Below are positions 8,376-17,329 of a stretch of DNA of 64,000 nt, in pieces. Origin of the DNA: Mycobacterium sp. E2479 (GTDB lineage Bacteria > Actinomycetota > Actinomycetes > Mycobacteriales > Mycobacteriaceae); contig NZ_LZJR01000046.1 of assembly GCF_001667925.1 (NCBI RefSeq), positions 1 to 64,000 of the forward strand, written 5' to 3'. The position numbers and the translations under genes were made by a program. The notes under the pieces were generated by a model. That model was given only the letters and a program-made list of their open reading frames with translations. It was not told where the DNA came from and did no database searches. The number at the start of each line of letters is the position of its first letter. Positions within the stretch are counted from its first letter, which is position 1.

Positions 8376-9937
8376 GCGCCGAACCAAGCCAGGATCCCGC
8401 CGCCGAGGTGGACGCGCTGGTGGCGGCGGCCGGCCCCGGGCTGGATCCGCCCGCGATTCAGCGCCGCGACGTGGTGCTGGTGACCGGCCCGTGGATGGCC
8501 GGGGTCACCGCGGTGGCGGACGCCCTGCGTGAGCGGCTGCCGCAGCACGAATTCGTGGAGTCGACGGACCTGGGCCCCGGTGAGGTGCCGGTGGCCGTGG
8601 TGTTCGTCGTGTCCGCGGCGGCGAACCTGACGCCCTCGGACTGTGCGCTGCTGGACGCCGCGACCGAACACACCGACGCGGTCGTCGGGGTGGTGTCCAA
8701 GATCGACGTGCATCTCAACTGGCGGGACATCGTCGCCGCCAACCGCGAGTCGCTGGGTGCGCACGCGTCCCGCTACGGCCGGGCGTCCTGGGTGGGCGCG
8801 GCGGCTTTGCCCGACCTCGGTGACCCGGACGTCGACGATTTGGTCGAAGCCGTGACGGCGCTGCTCGATGACCCCGACCTCGCGCGCCGAAACAGGTTGC
8901 GGGCGTGGGAAGCCCGGCTGCAGACGGCGGCGCGCCGGTTTGACCGCGAGGTCGAGGGGTCGGGCCGGCGGGCCCGGGTTGAGGCGCTACGCGAGGAGCG
9001 CAGCACCGCGTTGCAGCGGCGGCGTCAGGAGAAAAGCGAGCGGACCATCACGCTGCGCGGTCAAATCCAGCAGGCGCGGGTCGCCCTGTCGCACTCCGCG
9101 CGCAACCGGTGTGCTGCGGCGCGCACCGAATTGCAGGAACACGCGGCGGGCTTGGCCCGGCGCGAAATGTCCGGCTTCGAGGCGCACGCCCGCCGGCGGC
9201 TGGATGCGGTGGTGGCCGAGGTCGGCGAAGGCACCGACACGCAATTGGCGGAAGTGGCGCAGGCGGTGAGCGTGCCGATGGAGTTGCCACCGCTCGACCA
9301 GCTGCCGGAGGTCAAAGTTTCGCCCCCGCCGCTGAAATCACGCCGACAGGAAACCTGGCTGATGATCGTGCTGGGCGTTGGGTTCGGGCTGGGTGTCGCG
9401 CTGACGCTGAGCCGGCTGATGAGCGGCCTAACCTCGCGGCTGAACCCCGCGCTGGCCGTGGCCGCGGCCCTGGCATGCGTGGCGATCTCGGTGGCACTCA
9501 CCTTCATGGTGATCAACATTCGTGCGCTGCTGCACGACCGGGCGCTGCTGGACCGTTGGGCGGGCGACGTCACATCATCGCTGCAGTCGGTCGTCGAGGA
9601 GCTGGTGGCCACCCGGGTGCTGGTTGCCGAATCGGTGTTGAGCAAGGCGCTGCTGGCTCAGGATGAGGCCGAGAACGCCCAGGTGTCGGCGTCGGTCGGC
9701 GTCATCGACACCGAACTGCGCGAGCACGCCCTGGCCGCCGCGCGGGCCGCGGCGGCTAGGGATCGAGACATGCCCGCGGTGACGGCGGCCCTGGCGGCCG
9801 TACGTGCAGAACTGGAAGAACCGGGTAACCGAAAAGAGGAAAGTCACTGCGACGACGTCGGCGGTGACGAGGCCGAGAAACCCGCATCGAGGAGCGCAGA
9901 TGATGACCCGTCAGGATCTTCTGAATCGTTGTTGTGA
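8372..9937 (+). CDS. GTPase-like membrane protein with degenerate P-loop, Rv0210 homologue
   Basis: The 521-residue protein repeats the layout of its upstream partner. It has a P-loop-like GPWMAGVT (39-46) with Val in place of the catalytic Lys, and a G4-like SKID (109-112). Residues 165-290 are charged and heptad-like, suggesting coiled coil. Two membrane segments follow at about 328-350 and 359-384, then a C-terminal helical domain. A G domain, stalk and membrane hairpin in this order resemble bacterial dynamin-like proteins such as the IniA/DynA type. The GTG start overlaps the preceding stop by GTGA, indicating coupling. The last 45 residues are acidic and probably disordered. Function is inferred only. 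Confidence 0.7.
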   Translation: MSAEPSQDPAAEVDALVAAAGPGLDPPAIQRRDVVLVTGPWMAGVTAVADALRERLPQHEFVESTDLGPGEVPVAVVFVVSAAANLTPSDCALLDAATEHTDAVVGVVSKIDVHLNWRDIVAANRESLGAHASRYGRASWVGAAALPDLGDPDVDDLVEAVTALLDDPDLARRNRLRAWEARLQTAARRFDREVEGSGRRARVEALREERSTALQRRRQEKSERTITLRGQIQQARVALSHSARNRCAAARTELQEHAAGLARREMSGFEAHARRRLDAVVAEVGEGTDTQLAEVAQAVSVPMELPPLDQLPEVKVSPPPLKSRRQETWLMIVLGVGFGLGVALTLSRLMSGLTSRLNPALAVAAALACVAISVALTFMVINIRALLHDRALLDRWAGDVTSSLQSVVEELVATRVLVAESVLSKALLAQDEAENAQVSASVGVIDTELREHALAAARAAAARDRDMPAVTAALAAVRAELEEPGNRKEESHCDDVGGDEAEKPASRSADDDPSGSSESLL

Positions 9938-10002
9938 GAAGGCTTATACCTGCCCGAGGCTTCCCCGACAAGATCCTCACGATAACCTGTAGTTAACGCC
10001 AC

Positions 10003-10016
10003 CAATTCCTTAATTG
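10003..10016. promoter_or_regulatory. Short palindrome upstream of pckA
   Basis: CAATTCCTTAATTG is a perfect 5-4-5 inverted repeat 61 bp upstream of the pckA start, in a locally AT-richer stretch. It may be an operator or part of the promoter; no regulator is identified. Confidence 0.3.
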
Positions 10017-10077
10017 TGTGGGCGAGAGCATAGCGAGCGACACCAGCCCGATACGCAGACGAATTCAGGAGAGTTCG

Positions 10078-11907
10078 ATGACCTCAGCGACCATTCCCGG
10101 TTTGGACACAGCACCCACGAACCACCAGGGCCTGCTGTCATGGGTGCAGGAGGTCGCCGAGCTCACCCAGCCCGACCGGGTGGTTTTCGCTGACGGCTCC
10201 GACGAGGAGTTCAATCGGCTGGCCACCCAACTGGTCGAGGCCGGCACCTTGAAGAAGCTCAACGAGAAGAAACACCCCAACTCCTACCTGGCGCTGTCCG
10301 ACCCGTCCGACGTGGCGCGGGTGGAGTCGCGGACCTTCATCTGCACCGAGCAGGAGAGCGGTGCCGGGCCGACGAACAACTGGATGGACCCCTCCGAGAT
10401 GCGGTCCATCCTGACCGACCTGTACCGCGGCTGCATGCGCGGCCGCACGATGTGGGTGGTGCCGTTCTGCATGGGCCCGCTCGGTGCCGACGACCCGAAG
10501 CTGGGTGTGGAGATCACCGACTCCGAGTACGTCGTCATCTCGATGAAGGTGATGACCCGGATGGGCAAAGCCGCCCTGGAGAAGATGGGCGACGACGGAT
10601 TTTTCGTCAAGGCGCTGCATTCGGTGGGCGCGCCGCTGGAGCCGGGCCAGAAGGACGTGCCGTGGCCGTGCAACGACACCAAGTACATCACCCACTTCCC
10701 GGAGACCCGCGAGATCATGAGCTACGGCTCGGGCTACGGCGGTAACGCACTGCTGGGCAAGAAGTGCTACTCGCTGCGGATCGCCTCGGCGATGGCCCAC
10801 GACGAGGGCTGGCTCGCCGAGCACATGCTGATCCTCAAGCTGATCTCCCCGGAGGACAAGGCCTACTACTTCGCCGCGGCGTTCCCGTCGGCGTGCGGCA
10901 AGACCAACCTCGCCATGCTGCAGCCGACGATCCCGGGCTGGCGCGCCGAGACCCTCGGTGACGACATCGCCTGGATGCGGTTCGGCAAGGACGGACGCCT
11001 GTACGCGGTCAACCCCGAGTTCGGTTTCTTCGGCGTCGCGCCGGGCACCAACTGGAAGTCGAATCCCAACGCGATGCGCACCATCGAAGCCGGCAACACC
11101 GTCTTCACCAACGTGGCGCTCACCGACGACAACGACGTGTGGTGGGAGGGCTTGGAGGGCGAGCCGGATCACCTGATCGACTGGAAGGGCAACGACTGGG
11201 TCTTGCGCGAAACGGATACCAAAGCGGCGCACCCCAATTCGCGTTACTGCACCCCGATGTCCCAGTGCCCCATCTTGGCGCCGGAGTGGGACGACCCGCA
11301 GGGTGTGCCGATCTCCGGAATCCTGTTCGGCGCGCGTCGTAAGACGACGGTGCCGCTGGTGACGCAGGCCCGCGACTGGCAGCACGGCGTGTTCATGGGT
11401 GCCACCATGGGCAGCGAGCAGACCGCCGCCGCCGAGGGCAAGGTCGGCACCGTGCGCCGCGACCCAATGGCCATGCTGCCGTTCCTGGGTTACCACGTCG
11501 GCGACTACTTCCAGCACTGGCTCGACCTGGGCAAGAACGCCGACGAGTCCAAGCTGCCCAAGGTGTTCTTCGTCAACTGGTTCCGCCGCGGCGACAAGGG
11601 TGAGTTCCTGTGGCCGGGCTTCGGCGAGAACAGCCGGGTGCTCAAGTGGATCGTGGACCGCATCGAGCACCGGGCCGGCGGCCAGGACACGCCGATCGGC
11701 ATCGTGCCGACCGTCGATGACCTGGACCTGGACGGGCTGGACGTGGACGGCGGTGACGTCGCCAAGGCGCTGAGGGTCGACCCGGCCGAGTGGCGCGAGG
11801 AACTGCCCTTGATCGAAGAGTGGTTCGAGTTCATCGGCGACAAGTTGCCCACCGGTGTCCGCGACGAGTTCGAGGCGCTCAAGCAGCGGCTGTCCGAAGC
11901 GGGCTGA
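10078..11907 (+). CDS. pckA: Phosphoenolpyruvate carboxykinase (GTP)
   Basis: PckA interconverts oxaloacetate and phosphoenolpyruvate with GTP/GDP. It is the gluconeogenic entry point for growth on fatty acids and cholesterol. The 609-residue protein matches the GTP-dependent family in length (606 in M. tuberculosis). The kinase-1 P-loop [11 protein letters not shown] contains the reactive Cys273 and Lys275. The upstream region has PFCMGPLG (130-137) and [13 protein letters not shown] (218-230), both family hallmarks. The ATG at 10078 has an AGGAGAG site. It is monocistronic, with a GC hairpin just past the stop, and converges on the SoxR gene. Confidence 0.98.
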   Translation: MTSATIPGLDTAPTNHQGLLSWVQEVAELTQPDRVVFADGSDEEFNRLATQLVEAGTLKKLNEKKHPNSYLALSDPSDVARVESRTFICTEQESGAGPTNNWMDPSEMRSILTDLYRGCMRGRTMWVVPFCMGPLGADDPKLGVEITDSEYVVISMKVMTRMGKAALEKMGDDGFFVKALHSVGAPLEPGQKDVPWPCNDTKYITHFPETREIMSYGSGYGGNALLGKKCYSLRIASAMAHDEGWLAEHMLILKLISPEDKAYYFAAAFPSACGKTNLAMLQPTIPGWRAETLGDDIAWMRFGKDGRLYAVNPEFGFFGVAPGTNWKSNPNAMRTIEAGNTVFTNVALTDDNDVWWEGLEGEPDHLIDWKGNDWVLRETDTKAAHPNSRYCTPMSQCPILAPEWDDPQGVPISGILFGARRKTTVPLVTQARDWQHGVFMGATMGSEQTAAAEGKVGTVRRDPMAMLPFLGYHVGDYFQHWLDLGKNADESKLPKVFFVNWFRRGDKGEFLWPGFGENSRVLKWIVDRIEHRAGGQDTPIGIVPTVDDLDLDGLDVDGGDVAKALRVDPAEWREELPLIEEWFEFIGDKLPTGVRDEFEALKQRLSEAG

Positions 11908-11908
11908 T

Positions 11909-11925
11909 CCCCGCGCGCGGTGGGG
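11909..11925. terminator. Hairpin between pckA and the SoxR-type gene
   Basis: CCCCGC (11909-11914) pairs with GTGGGG (11920-11925) around GCGCG, with one wobble pair. It sits between convergent stops. There is no T tract, as is common for mycobacterial terminators. Confidence 0.4.
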
Positions 11926-11938
11926 AAGACCTCAGCCG

Positions 11939-12400
11939 CTAATCGCCCTGCCGCCGTAGCGATCTCGGCAGGTACATTGCTCCCGCTCCGGCGTTGGCCG
12001 CCAGGTCGCCCGGGTTGGAGATGGCGCAACGCTTCAGCGACAGGCAACCGCAGCCGATGCACGAGTCCAGGTTGTCGCGCAGCGCGATCAACCCGGCGAT
12101 CTGATCATCGAGGCGCGCGCGCCAGGTTTTGGACAGCCGGCTCCAGTCGGCGCGGGTCGGGGTGCGGCCGTCCGGAAGTGTGGCGAGTGCGTCGGCGATC
12201 TCATCGAGGCGTAGGCCGACGTTGCGGGCCGCCTTGATGAAGGCCAGGCGTCGCAGCATCTGCCGCTCGAAGCGGCGCTGGCCACCGGCGGTCCGGGTCG
12301 CCGTGATCAGGGCCTGGCTCTCATAGAACCGGATCGCCGATGCCGCGAAGCCGCTGCGCTTTGCTATCTCACTGACGGTGAACAAGTCTCGCTTATCCAT
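11939..12400 (-). CDS. soxR: Redox-sensitive MerR-family regulator SoxR
   Basis: The 153-residue protein has an N-terminal MerR winged helix (TVSEIAKRSGFAASAIRFYE, 8-27), a dimerisation helix, and a [2Fe-2S] cysteine cluster at Cys114, Cys117, Cys119 and Cys125. This CX2CXCX5C spacing is diagnostic of SoxR. The iron-sulfur cluster senses redox-cycling compounds or superoxide and switches the bound promoter. The ATG at 12400 is preceded by GAGAAGG. It is divergent from an SDR gene 60 bp away with a dyad between them, so the SDR and QueA-like pair is its most likely target. No soxS is present, as expected outside enteric bacteria. Confidence 0.93.
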   Translation of the reverse strand: MDKRDLFTVSEIAKRSGFAASAIRFYESQALITATRTAGGQRRFERQMLRRLAFIKAARNVGLRLDEIADALATLPDGRTPTRADWSRLSKTWRARLDDQIAGLIALRDNLDSCIGCGCLSLKRCAISNPGDLAANAGAGAMYLPRSLRRQGD

Positions 12401-12423
12401 TGGGGCCTTCTCGAATTCGGGAC

Positions 12424-12454
12424 TTGACTTAAAGTTTACTTCAACTATCAGTAT
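12424..12454 (+). promoter_or_regulatory. Candidate SoxR-controlled promoter and operator
   Basis: TTGACT (12424-12429) and CAGTAT (12449-12454) are separated by 19 bp, the long spacer typical of MerR-family promoters. The segment 12424-12444, TTGA at one end and TCAA at the other with an AAAGTTT core, is an imperfect dyad matching at 16 of 21 positions. It lies in the 60-bp divergent gap between soxR and the SDR gene. Confidence 0.55.
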
Positions 12455-12460
12455 GGGGGG

Positions 12461-13177
12461 ATGACTCAATCCAAACAGCAACCCGTCGCGATTGTCACCG
12501 GCGCCTCGCGCGGCTTCGGAAAGGCGGTTACCGCCGCCCTGCTCGACCGCGGTTGGACCGTCGTCGGCGATGCCCGCCGCACATCTGAACTGAAATCAAC
12601 TGTCCGAAAACTGAATTCAAGGAATTTCATCGCGCTGCCCGGCGACGTCACCGACGCAGCACACCGTGCCGAGTTGGTCGCGGTGGCACGCACTGCCGGG
12701 CCACTTGGCCTCCTGGTGAACAACGCCAGTCAGCTGGGGCCCAGCCCGCAACCGGTCCTCGCCGAGTATTCGGCGAGCGATTTGTGGATGGTGTACCAGA
12801 CGAACCTGTTCGCGCCGCTGGCCCTGATCCAGGCGACACTGCCTGCGCTCGCCGGCAACGCCGGCTTGATCGTCAACCTGACCTCCGACGCCGCCGTCGA
12901 ACCGTATCCCGGCTGGGGCGGGTATGGCTCGTCGAAGGCCGCACTCGACCAACTCTCGGCCGTCCTCGCCGCCGAGGCGCCCGCCGTCGCGGTGTACGCC
13001 TTCGACCCCGGTGACATGCGCACAGAGATGCACCAGGCCGCCTTCCCGGGCGAGGACATCTTCGACCGCGCCGAGCCGGAGTCCGTCGTGCCGGCCTTGC
13101 TGCGATTGCTGGACACGCGCCCGGCGTCGGGGCGCTACCGGGCCGTCGAACTGTCGTTATCTGGAGCGCCGCGATGA
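12461..13177 (+). CDS. Short-chain dehydrogenase/reductase next to SoxR
   Basis: The 238-residue protein is a classical SDR. The nucleotide-binding TGASRGFG is at about 14-21, NNAS at about 86-89, a catalytic Ser in LTSDAA, and YGSSK near 152-156 supplies Tyr and Lys. An Arg pair (DARR, about 37-40) after strand 2 suggests NADPH preference. The substrate is unknown. It begins six bases after a -10 hexamer at the candidate SoxR promoter. Its TGA overlaps the ATG of the QueA-like gene (ATGA at 13174-13177), so the two are coupled. Redox-stress induction is inferred from the divergent SoxR gene. Confidence 0.88.
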   Translation: MTQSKQQPVAIVTGASRGFGKAVTAALLDRGWTVVGDARRTSELKSTVRKLNSRNFIALPGDVTDAAHRAELVAVARTAGPLGLLVNNASQLGPSPQPVLAEYSASDLWMVYQTNLFAPLALIQATLPALAGNAGLIVNLTSDAAVEPYPGWGGYGSSKAALDQLSAVLAAEAPAVAVYAFDPGDMRTEMHQAAFPGEDIFDRAEPESVVPALLRLLDTRPASGRYRAVELSLSGAPR

Positions 13178-14235
13178 CTATGACGGCTCCGCGCACCCGT
13201 TTCCGCCGCGCCCCGGGCTCCGATGCCATCGAGCCGCCCGAAGCACACGGCATCGCCCGCGATGCCGTCAAGCTGCTGGTAGCTCGCCCCGACGGCGTCA
13301 GCCACGCCCGCTTCGCCGACCTTGGCGATCACCTGCGACCGGGCGATCTGCTGGTGGTGAACAACTCCGCCACCATGCCCGCCGCGGTAAACGGCCACCG
13401 CGACGGCTGGCCCGTCGCAGTGCACTTCTCGACCCGGCGAGCCGACAGGAGCTGGGTGGTGGAACTGCGGCCCGCGGGGGCCGCGGCCGGACACCTCCCG
13501 GACGTCCGGCCGGGCGAACGTATCGAACTGCCAGGCGGCGGCGCGCTGATCGTCGAGGCGTCCTACCCCCAAACTGGGATCAGCGGCGCGCGGCTGTGGA
13601 CCGCGCGGCTGATTCTCGAGGGTGACGTCGCGTCGTACCTGGCCCGGCACGGCCGGCCCATCCGGTACTCCTATGTGCCACGGTCGTGGCCGTTGCGCTA
13701 CTACCAGACGGTCTTCGCCAGGCAACCCGGTAGCGCCGAAATGCCGAGTGCAGCAAGACCATTCAGTACAGAACTAGTCACCGCCCTGGTGGCTGCGGGC
13801 GTCGCGATCGCACCGATCACGCTGCATGCGGGGGTGTCGTCGGCCGAAGCGGGCGAGCCACCGACCCCCGAGCCCTTCGCCGTGCCGGCCGCGACCGCGC
13901 GACTGGTGAACTTGACGCGCGCGACCGACGGACGGGTGATCGCGGTGGGAACGACGGTGACGCGCGCTCTGGAGTCCGCCGCCACCGCGGACGGCGTGGT
14001 GCGGCAGGTGGACGGCTGGACGCACCTGGTGCTAGGGCCCGATCGCCCGTGCCGGGTGGTCGACGGCCTCATCACCGGATGGCATGACGCCGGCGCCTCG
14101 CACCTGTTGTTGCTGGAGGCGGTCGCCGGTCCGGAGCTGGTCGCCAGAGCGTATCGCGAAGCGATGGAACACGGCTACCTGTGGCATGAATTCGGCGACA
14201 GCGCGCTCCTACTGCCCGTGCCGGCGACCACTTAA
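13174..14235 (+). CDS. Divergent QueA-like S-adenosylmethionine:tRNA ribosyltransferase-isomerase family protein
   Basis: The 353-residue product matches the QueA family along its length. It has LRPGDLLVVNNSATMPAA (about 53-70), YYQTVF, a GSAEMPSAARPF block, THLVLGP and a C-terminal HEFGDSALLLP. In true QueA the region PTAGLHF and the following HVGLGTFRPV bind substrate. Here these read PSAARPF and HAGVSSAEAG, so key positions differ. QueA acts in queuosine synthesis, which mycobacteria are not known to perform, and no other queuosine gene is nearby. The start overlaps the SDR stop (ATGA). A repurposed SAM-dependent activity under SoxR control is inferred. Confidence 0.8.
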   Translation: MTMTAPRTRFRRAPGSDAIEPPEAHGIARDAVKLLVARPDGVSHARFADLGDHLRPGDLLVVNNSATMPAAVNGHRDGWPVAVHFSTRRADRSWVVELRPAGAAAGHLPDVRPGERIELPGGGALIVEASYPQTGISGARLWTARLILEGDVASYLARHGRPIRYSYVPRSWPLRYYQTVFARQPGSAEMPSAARPFSTELVTALVAAGVAIAPITLHAGVSSAEAGEPPTPEPFAVPAATARLVNLTRATDGRVIAVGTTVTRALESAATADGVVRQVDGWTHLVLGPDRPCRVVDGLITGWHDAGASHLLLLEAVAGPELVARAYREAMEHGYLWHEFGDSALLLPVPATT

Positions 14236-14257
14236 CACCCGTCAAGTTTGGCGGCGG

Positions 14258-14263
14258 TACAGT
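14258..14263 (+). promoter_or_regulatory. -10 hexamer of leaderless fadD4 promoter
   Basis: TACAGT is followed by six bases and then the ATG at 14270. No Shine-Dalgarno is present, so leaderless transcription is likely. Confidence 0.5.
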
Positions 14264-14269
14264 CTGCGC

Positions 14270-15787
14270 ATGCAGATCCGCCCCTATATCGGCGCCGACA
14301 AACCTGCTGTCATCCTGTACCCGTCCGGAACGGTCGTCACCTTCGACGACCTCGAAGCGCGTGCCAATCGGCTGGCGCACCGGTTCCGCGCGGCGGGCCT
14401 GCGCGAGGGCGACACCGTTGCCATCCTGATGGAGAACAACGAGCACATCCACGCGGTGATGTGGGCGGCTCGTCGTAGCGGTTTGTACTACGTGCCTATC
14501 AACACCCATCTGACCGCAACAGAGGCGGCCTACATCATCGACAACAGCAGCGCCAAGGCCATCATCGGCTCGGCGGCGCTGCGCGACACCCTCGCCGGGT
14601 TGGCCGATCATCTGCCGAGCGGACTACCTGAGCTGCTGCTGATCGCCGACGGCGACCTGCCGGGCTGGGAGCGATACCCGGAATGCGTTGCCGGACAGCC
14701 CGATACCCCGATCGATGACGAGATCGAGGGCGACCTGCTGCAGTACTCCTCGGGCACCACCGGCCGGCCCAAGGGCATCAAACGCGAATTGCCGCACGTG
14801 CCACCGGCCGAGGCGCCCGGCATGATGTCCGCACTCGTCGGTTTCTGGATGGAGCCCGACTCGATCTACCTCAGCCCCGCGCCGCTGTACCACACGGCGC
14901 CGTCGGTGTGGTCGATGAGCGCGCAGGCCGGCGGCATCACCACGGTGGTGATGGAGAAGTTCGACGCCGAAGGCTGCCTGGACGTCATCCAGCGCCACCG
15001 AGTCACGCACGGCCAGTTTGTCCCGGCGATGTTCACCCGCATGCTGAAACTGCCTGACCACGTCCGCCATTCGTATGACCTGTCCAGCCTGCAGCGGGTG
15101 ATGCACGCGGCGGCTCCATGCCCGGTGGAGATCAAGAAGCAGATGATCGACTGGTGGGGGCCGATCATCGACGAGTACTACGCGTCCTCGGAAGCACACG
15201 GGTCGACGCTGATCACCGCCGAGGATTGGCTGGCGCACCCGGGTTCGGTGGGCAAACCCATGGGGGGAGCCGTGCACATCCTCGACGAGCACGGCAACGA
15301 GCTGCCTCCCGGGCAGGCCGGCGAGATCTACTTCGAGGGCGGTTATTCGTTCGAATACCTCAACGATCCAACGAAAACCGCCTCGTCGCGCGACAAGCAC
15401 GGCTGGGCCACGGTCGGGGACATCGGCTATCTGGACGACGAGGGTTATCTGTACCTGACCGACCGGCGTCACCACATGATCATTTCGGGCGGGGTGAACA
15501 TCTACCCACAGGAAGCCGAGAACCTCCTGGTCACCCATCCAAAGGTGCTGGACGCCGCGGTCTTCGGGGTGCCCGACGACGAGATGGGCCAGCGCGTCGT
15601 GGCGGCCGTGCAGACCGTCGATGCGGCCGACGCCAGCGACGACTTCGCCGAGGAGTTGACGGTGTGGCTACGAGAACGCTTGGCGCACTACAAATGCCCG
15701 CGATCCATCGCGTTCGAAGCCCAGCTGCCGCGCACCGACACCGGCAAGCTCTACAAGAACGGGCTGATCGAGAAGTACTCGGTGTGA
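14270..15787 (+). CDS. fadD4: Fatty-acyl-CoA/AMP ligase FadD4
   Basis: The 505-residue enzyme activates a carboxylic acid to acyl-AMP and then acyl-CoA. Diagnostic adenylate-forming motifs are present: YSSGTTGRPKGI (P-loop A3), DEYYASSEAHGST (A5 region), the Asp-containing GDIGYLDDEGYLYLTDRRHHMI (A7/A8) and the terminal PRTDTGKLYK with the catalytic Lys. The ATG at 14270 is supported by a leaderless promoter. An enoyl-CoA hydratase family gene follows after 3 nt, so the two are co-transcribed. The length is close to the 537-residue M. tuberculosis FadD4. The acyl substrate is unknown. Confidence 0.92.
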   Translation: MQIRPYIGADKPAVILYPSGTVVTFDDLEARANRLAHRFRAAGLREGDTVAILMENNEHIHAVMWAARRSGLYYVPINTHLTATEAAYIIDNSSAKAIIGSAALRDTLAGLADHLPSGLPELLLIADGDLPGWERYPECVAGQPDTPIDDEIEGDLLQYSSGTTGRPKGIKRELPHVPPAEAPGMMSALVGFWMEPDSIYLSPAPLYHTAPSVWSMSAQAGGITTVVMEKFDAEGCLDVIQRHRVTHGQFVPAMFTRMLKLPDHVRHSYDLSSLQRVMHAAAPCPVEIKKQMIDWWGPIIDEYYASSEAHGSTLITAEDWLAHPGSVGKPMGGAVHILDEHGNELPPGQAGEIYFEGGYSFEYLNDPTKTASSRDKHGWATVGDIGYLDDEGYLYLTDRRHHMIISGGVNIYPQEAENLLVTHPKVLDAAVFGVPDDEMGQRVVAAVQTVDAADASDDFAEELTVWLRERLAHYKCPRSIAFEAQLPRTDTGKLYKNGLIEKYSV

Positions 15788-15790
15788 CCG

Positions 15791-16750
15791 ATGCTCGAGG
15801 TGGTCGACCTGTCGAAGGCGCCGCAGGACGGCCCGGTGTTCCCGTCCCAAGTGATCGTCGCCTTCGGCTCGGCCGCTGACATCGCCAAGGCCGGATTCTG
15901 GCTTGACGCAGCAACTTTCACGCTGACGGAGGATCGCTGCGCGGACCGGCGTGTGGTCACCGTCGACTCGGTGCCGGCAACCGTGGCGGAACTGACGGCC
16001 CGCTGTCAACTCTGGCCGCACGCCAGCGGTATCTGTGACGACGTGTTGCGCGCGGTGGATCCGCAAGGCTCGACGCTGTCCGGGGTGGTCACCGAGTCGT
16101 TGGCGTACTCGACCCTGCAGGCCGGCCCGGAGTTCGCGCAGTGGTTACGCGAGCGCGGCCCGGTCCGCATGCCCGAGATTCCCGACCCCGTGCGGGCAAC
16201 CCGCGACGGCGACGTCGTGCGTATCGCGTTCAACCGGCCGCAACGGCACAACGCATTCTCCACCGATGCGCGCGCGGCGCTGTTGGAGGCGCTGACCGTT
16301 GCGCAGCTGGACCCATCGGTCACCGGCATCGTGTTGAGCGGCAACGGTCCGTCGTTCTGCAGCGGTGGGGACCTGGCCGAGTTCGGCACCTTCACCGATC
16401 CGGCGAGCGCGCACCTGGCCCGCACCCGCTACAGCCCCGCCCTGGCGCTCGACGCGCTGGCCGCCAGGCTCGGCCGCGCGTGCCGGGCGGAGGTGCACGG
16501 CAGGGTGGTGGGCAGCGGACTGGAGATGGCGGCGTTTTGCGGGTGGGTCACCGCCCGCGACGATGCGATGTTCGGGCTGCCCGAGCTGGCATTGGGGTTG
16601 CTCCCCGGAGCCGGCGGCACCGTCAGCGTCACGCGGCGGATAGGTCGTTGGCGCACAGCGTATCTCGTATTGTCCGGTCGCACCGTCGACGCGCATACCG
16701 CGCTGGCGTGGGGGCTGGTGGACGAGGCCCGAGGTCAGAATCCGGAATAG
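15791..16750 (+). CDS. Enoyl-CoA hydratase/isomerase family protein with N-terminal extension
   Basis: The 319-residue protein has about 125 N-terminal residues of unknown type and then a crotonase domain. The domain starts with VRIAFNRPQRHNAFS, has the oxyanion-hole loop SFCSGGDLAEFG, and GRVVGSGLEMAAFCGWV, where Glu is retained. The region corresponding to the second catalytic Glu reads FGLPELALGLLPGAGG. The usual C-terminal trimerisation helices are short, since the protein ends soon after AWGLVDEA. It starts 3 nt after fadD4 and overlaps tail-to-tail by 16 bp with the CD225-domain gene. Likely hydration or isomerisation of the FadD4-activated acyl group, by inference. Confidence 0.82.
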   Translation: MLEVVDLSKAPQDGPVFPSQVIVAFGSAADIAKAGFWLDAATFTLTEDRCADRRVVTVDSVPATVAELTARCQLWPHASGICDDVLRAVDPQGSTLSGVVTESLAYSTLQAGPEFAQWLRERGPVRMPEIPDPVRATRDGDVVRIAFNRPQRHNAFSTDARAALLEALTVAQLDPSVTGIVLSGNGPSFCSGGDLAEFGTFTDPASAHLARTRYSPALALDALAARLGRACRAEVHGRVVGSGLEMAAFCGWVTARDDAMFGLPELALGLLPGAGGTVSVTRRIGRWRTAYLVLSGRTVDAHTALAWGLVDEARGQNPE

Positions 16751-17199
16751 GTGGTGGTGGTCGTGGACGGGATGGAAGACACGATCGCTGCGAACATTGC
16801 GAACCACAGCACGACGCCGATCACCGCGGCGGCGGCGCCCACGACCGCGCCGATGATGACCCACTTCTTGGCATTGTTGGACGCCTCGTATGCCTCGGCG
16901 TACCGGCCCTGGGCCCACAACCCGGACACCTTGTTGGAGTAGACGATCGACACGATCCCGAACGGCAGGCAGCACAACACCGTGCACAAGATCGCCCAGA
17001 CCAGATAGTTGTCGGGCTCCTGCATCCCCGGCTGCGGCGGCCATCCGGCGGGTGGTGGCTGGCCCTGCCATCCCGGGGGCTGCTGGGCCTGCCACCCGGC
17101 CGGCTGCTGGCCCTGCCACTCCGGTTGTTGGCCTTGCCATTCCGGTCGTTGCCCCGGCCATTCTGGTGAACCTCCGGGTGGCACGGGAGGATAACTCAT
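16735..17199 (-). CDS. CD225/dispanin-family membrane protein with PEWQGQ repeats
   Basis: The 154-residue protein starts with a Pro/Gln/Trp-rich cytoplasmic tail (1-60) containing repeated PEWxGQ and GWQxQ units. A CD225 (dispanin) domain follows: NYLVWAILCTVLCCLPFGIV (64-83) and a conserved SNKVSGLWAQGRY loop. A second membrane helix lies at about 113-140. Bacterial dispanins are small membrane proteins of unknown role; in eukaryotes the domain shapes membranes. An RBS-like GGAAAGG precedes the ATG. The gene ends inside the 3' end of the enoyl-CoA hydratase gene on the other strand. Confidence 0.85.
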   Translation of the reverse strand: MSYPPVPPGGSPEWPGQRPEWQGQQPEWQGQQPAGWQAQQPPGWQGQPPPAGWPPQPGMQEPDNYLVWAILCTVLCCLPFGIVSIVYSNKVSGLWAQGRYAEAYEASNNAKKWVIIGAVVGAAAAVIGVVLWFAMFAAIVSSIPSTTTTTYSGF

Positions 17200-17329
17200 G
17201 GCGGCCGCCTTTCCCTGTGATTCCCGCGGCTGGCGAACAGCTGTACTTCCATACCGGTTTGCCCGCCGGAGAAGTCAGGTAAATATACTCCCAAACTTCG
17301 TTCTCGGGCCGTAGGATTGGCGGTTTGGC

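Noticed and set aside
10138-11670. A 510-codon open frame antisense to pckA
   Set aside because: It is an Arg/His-rich mirror of a high-GC coding sequence, with no family motif or ribosome site; pckA on the other strand is certain.
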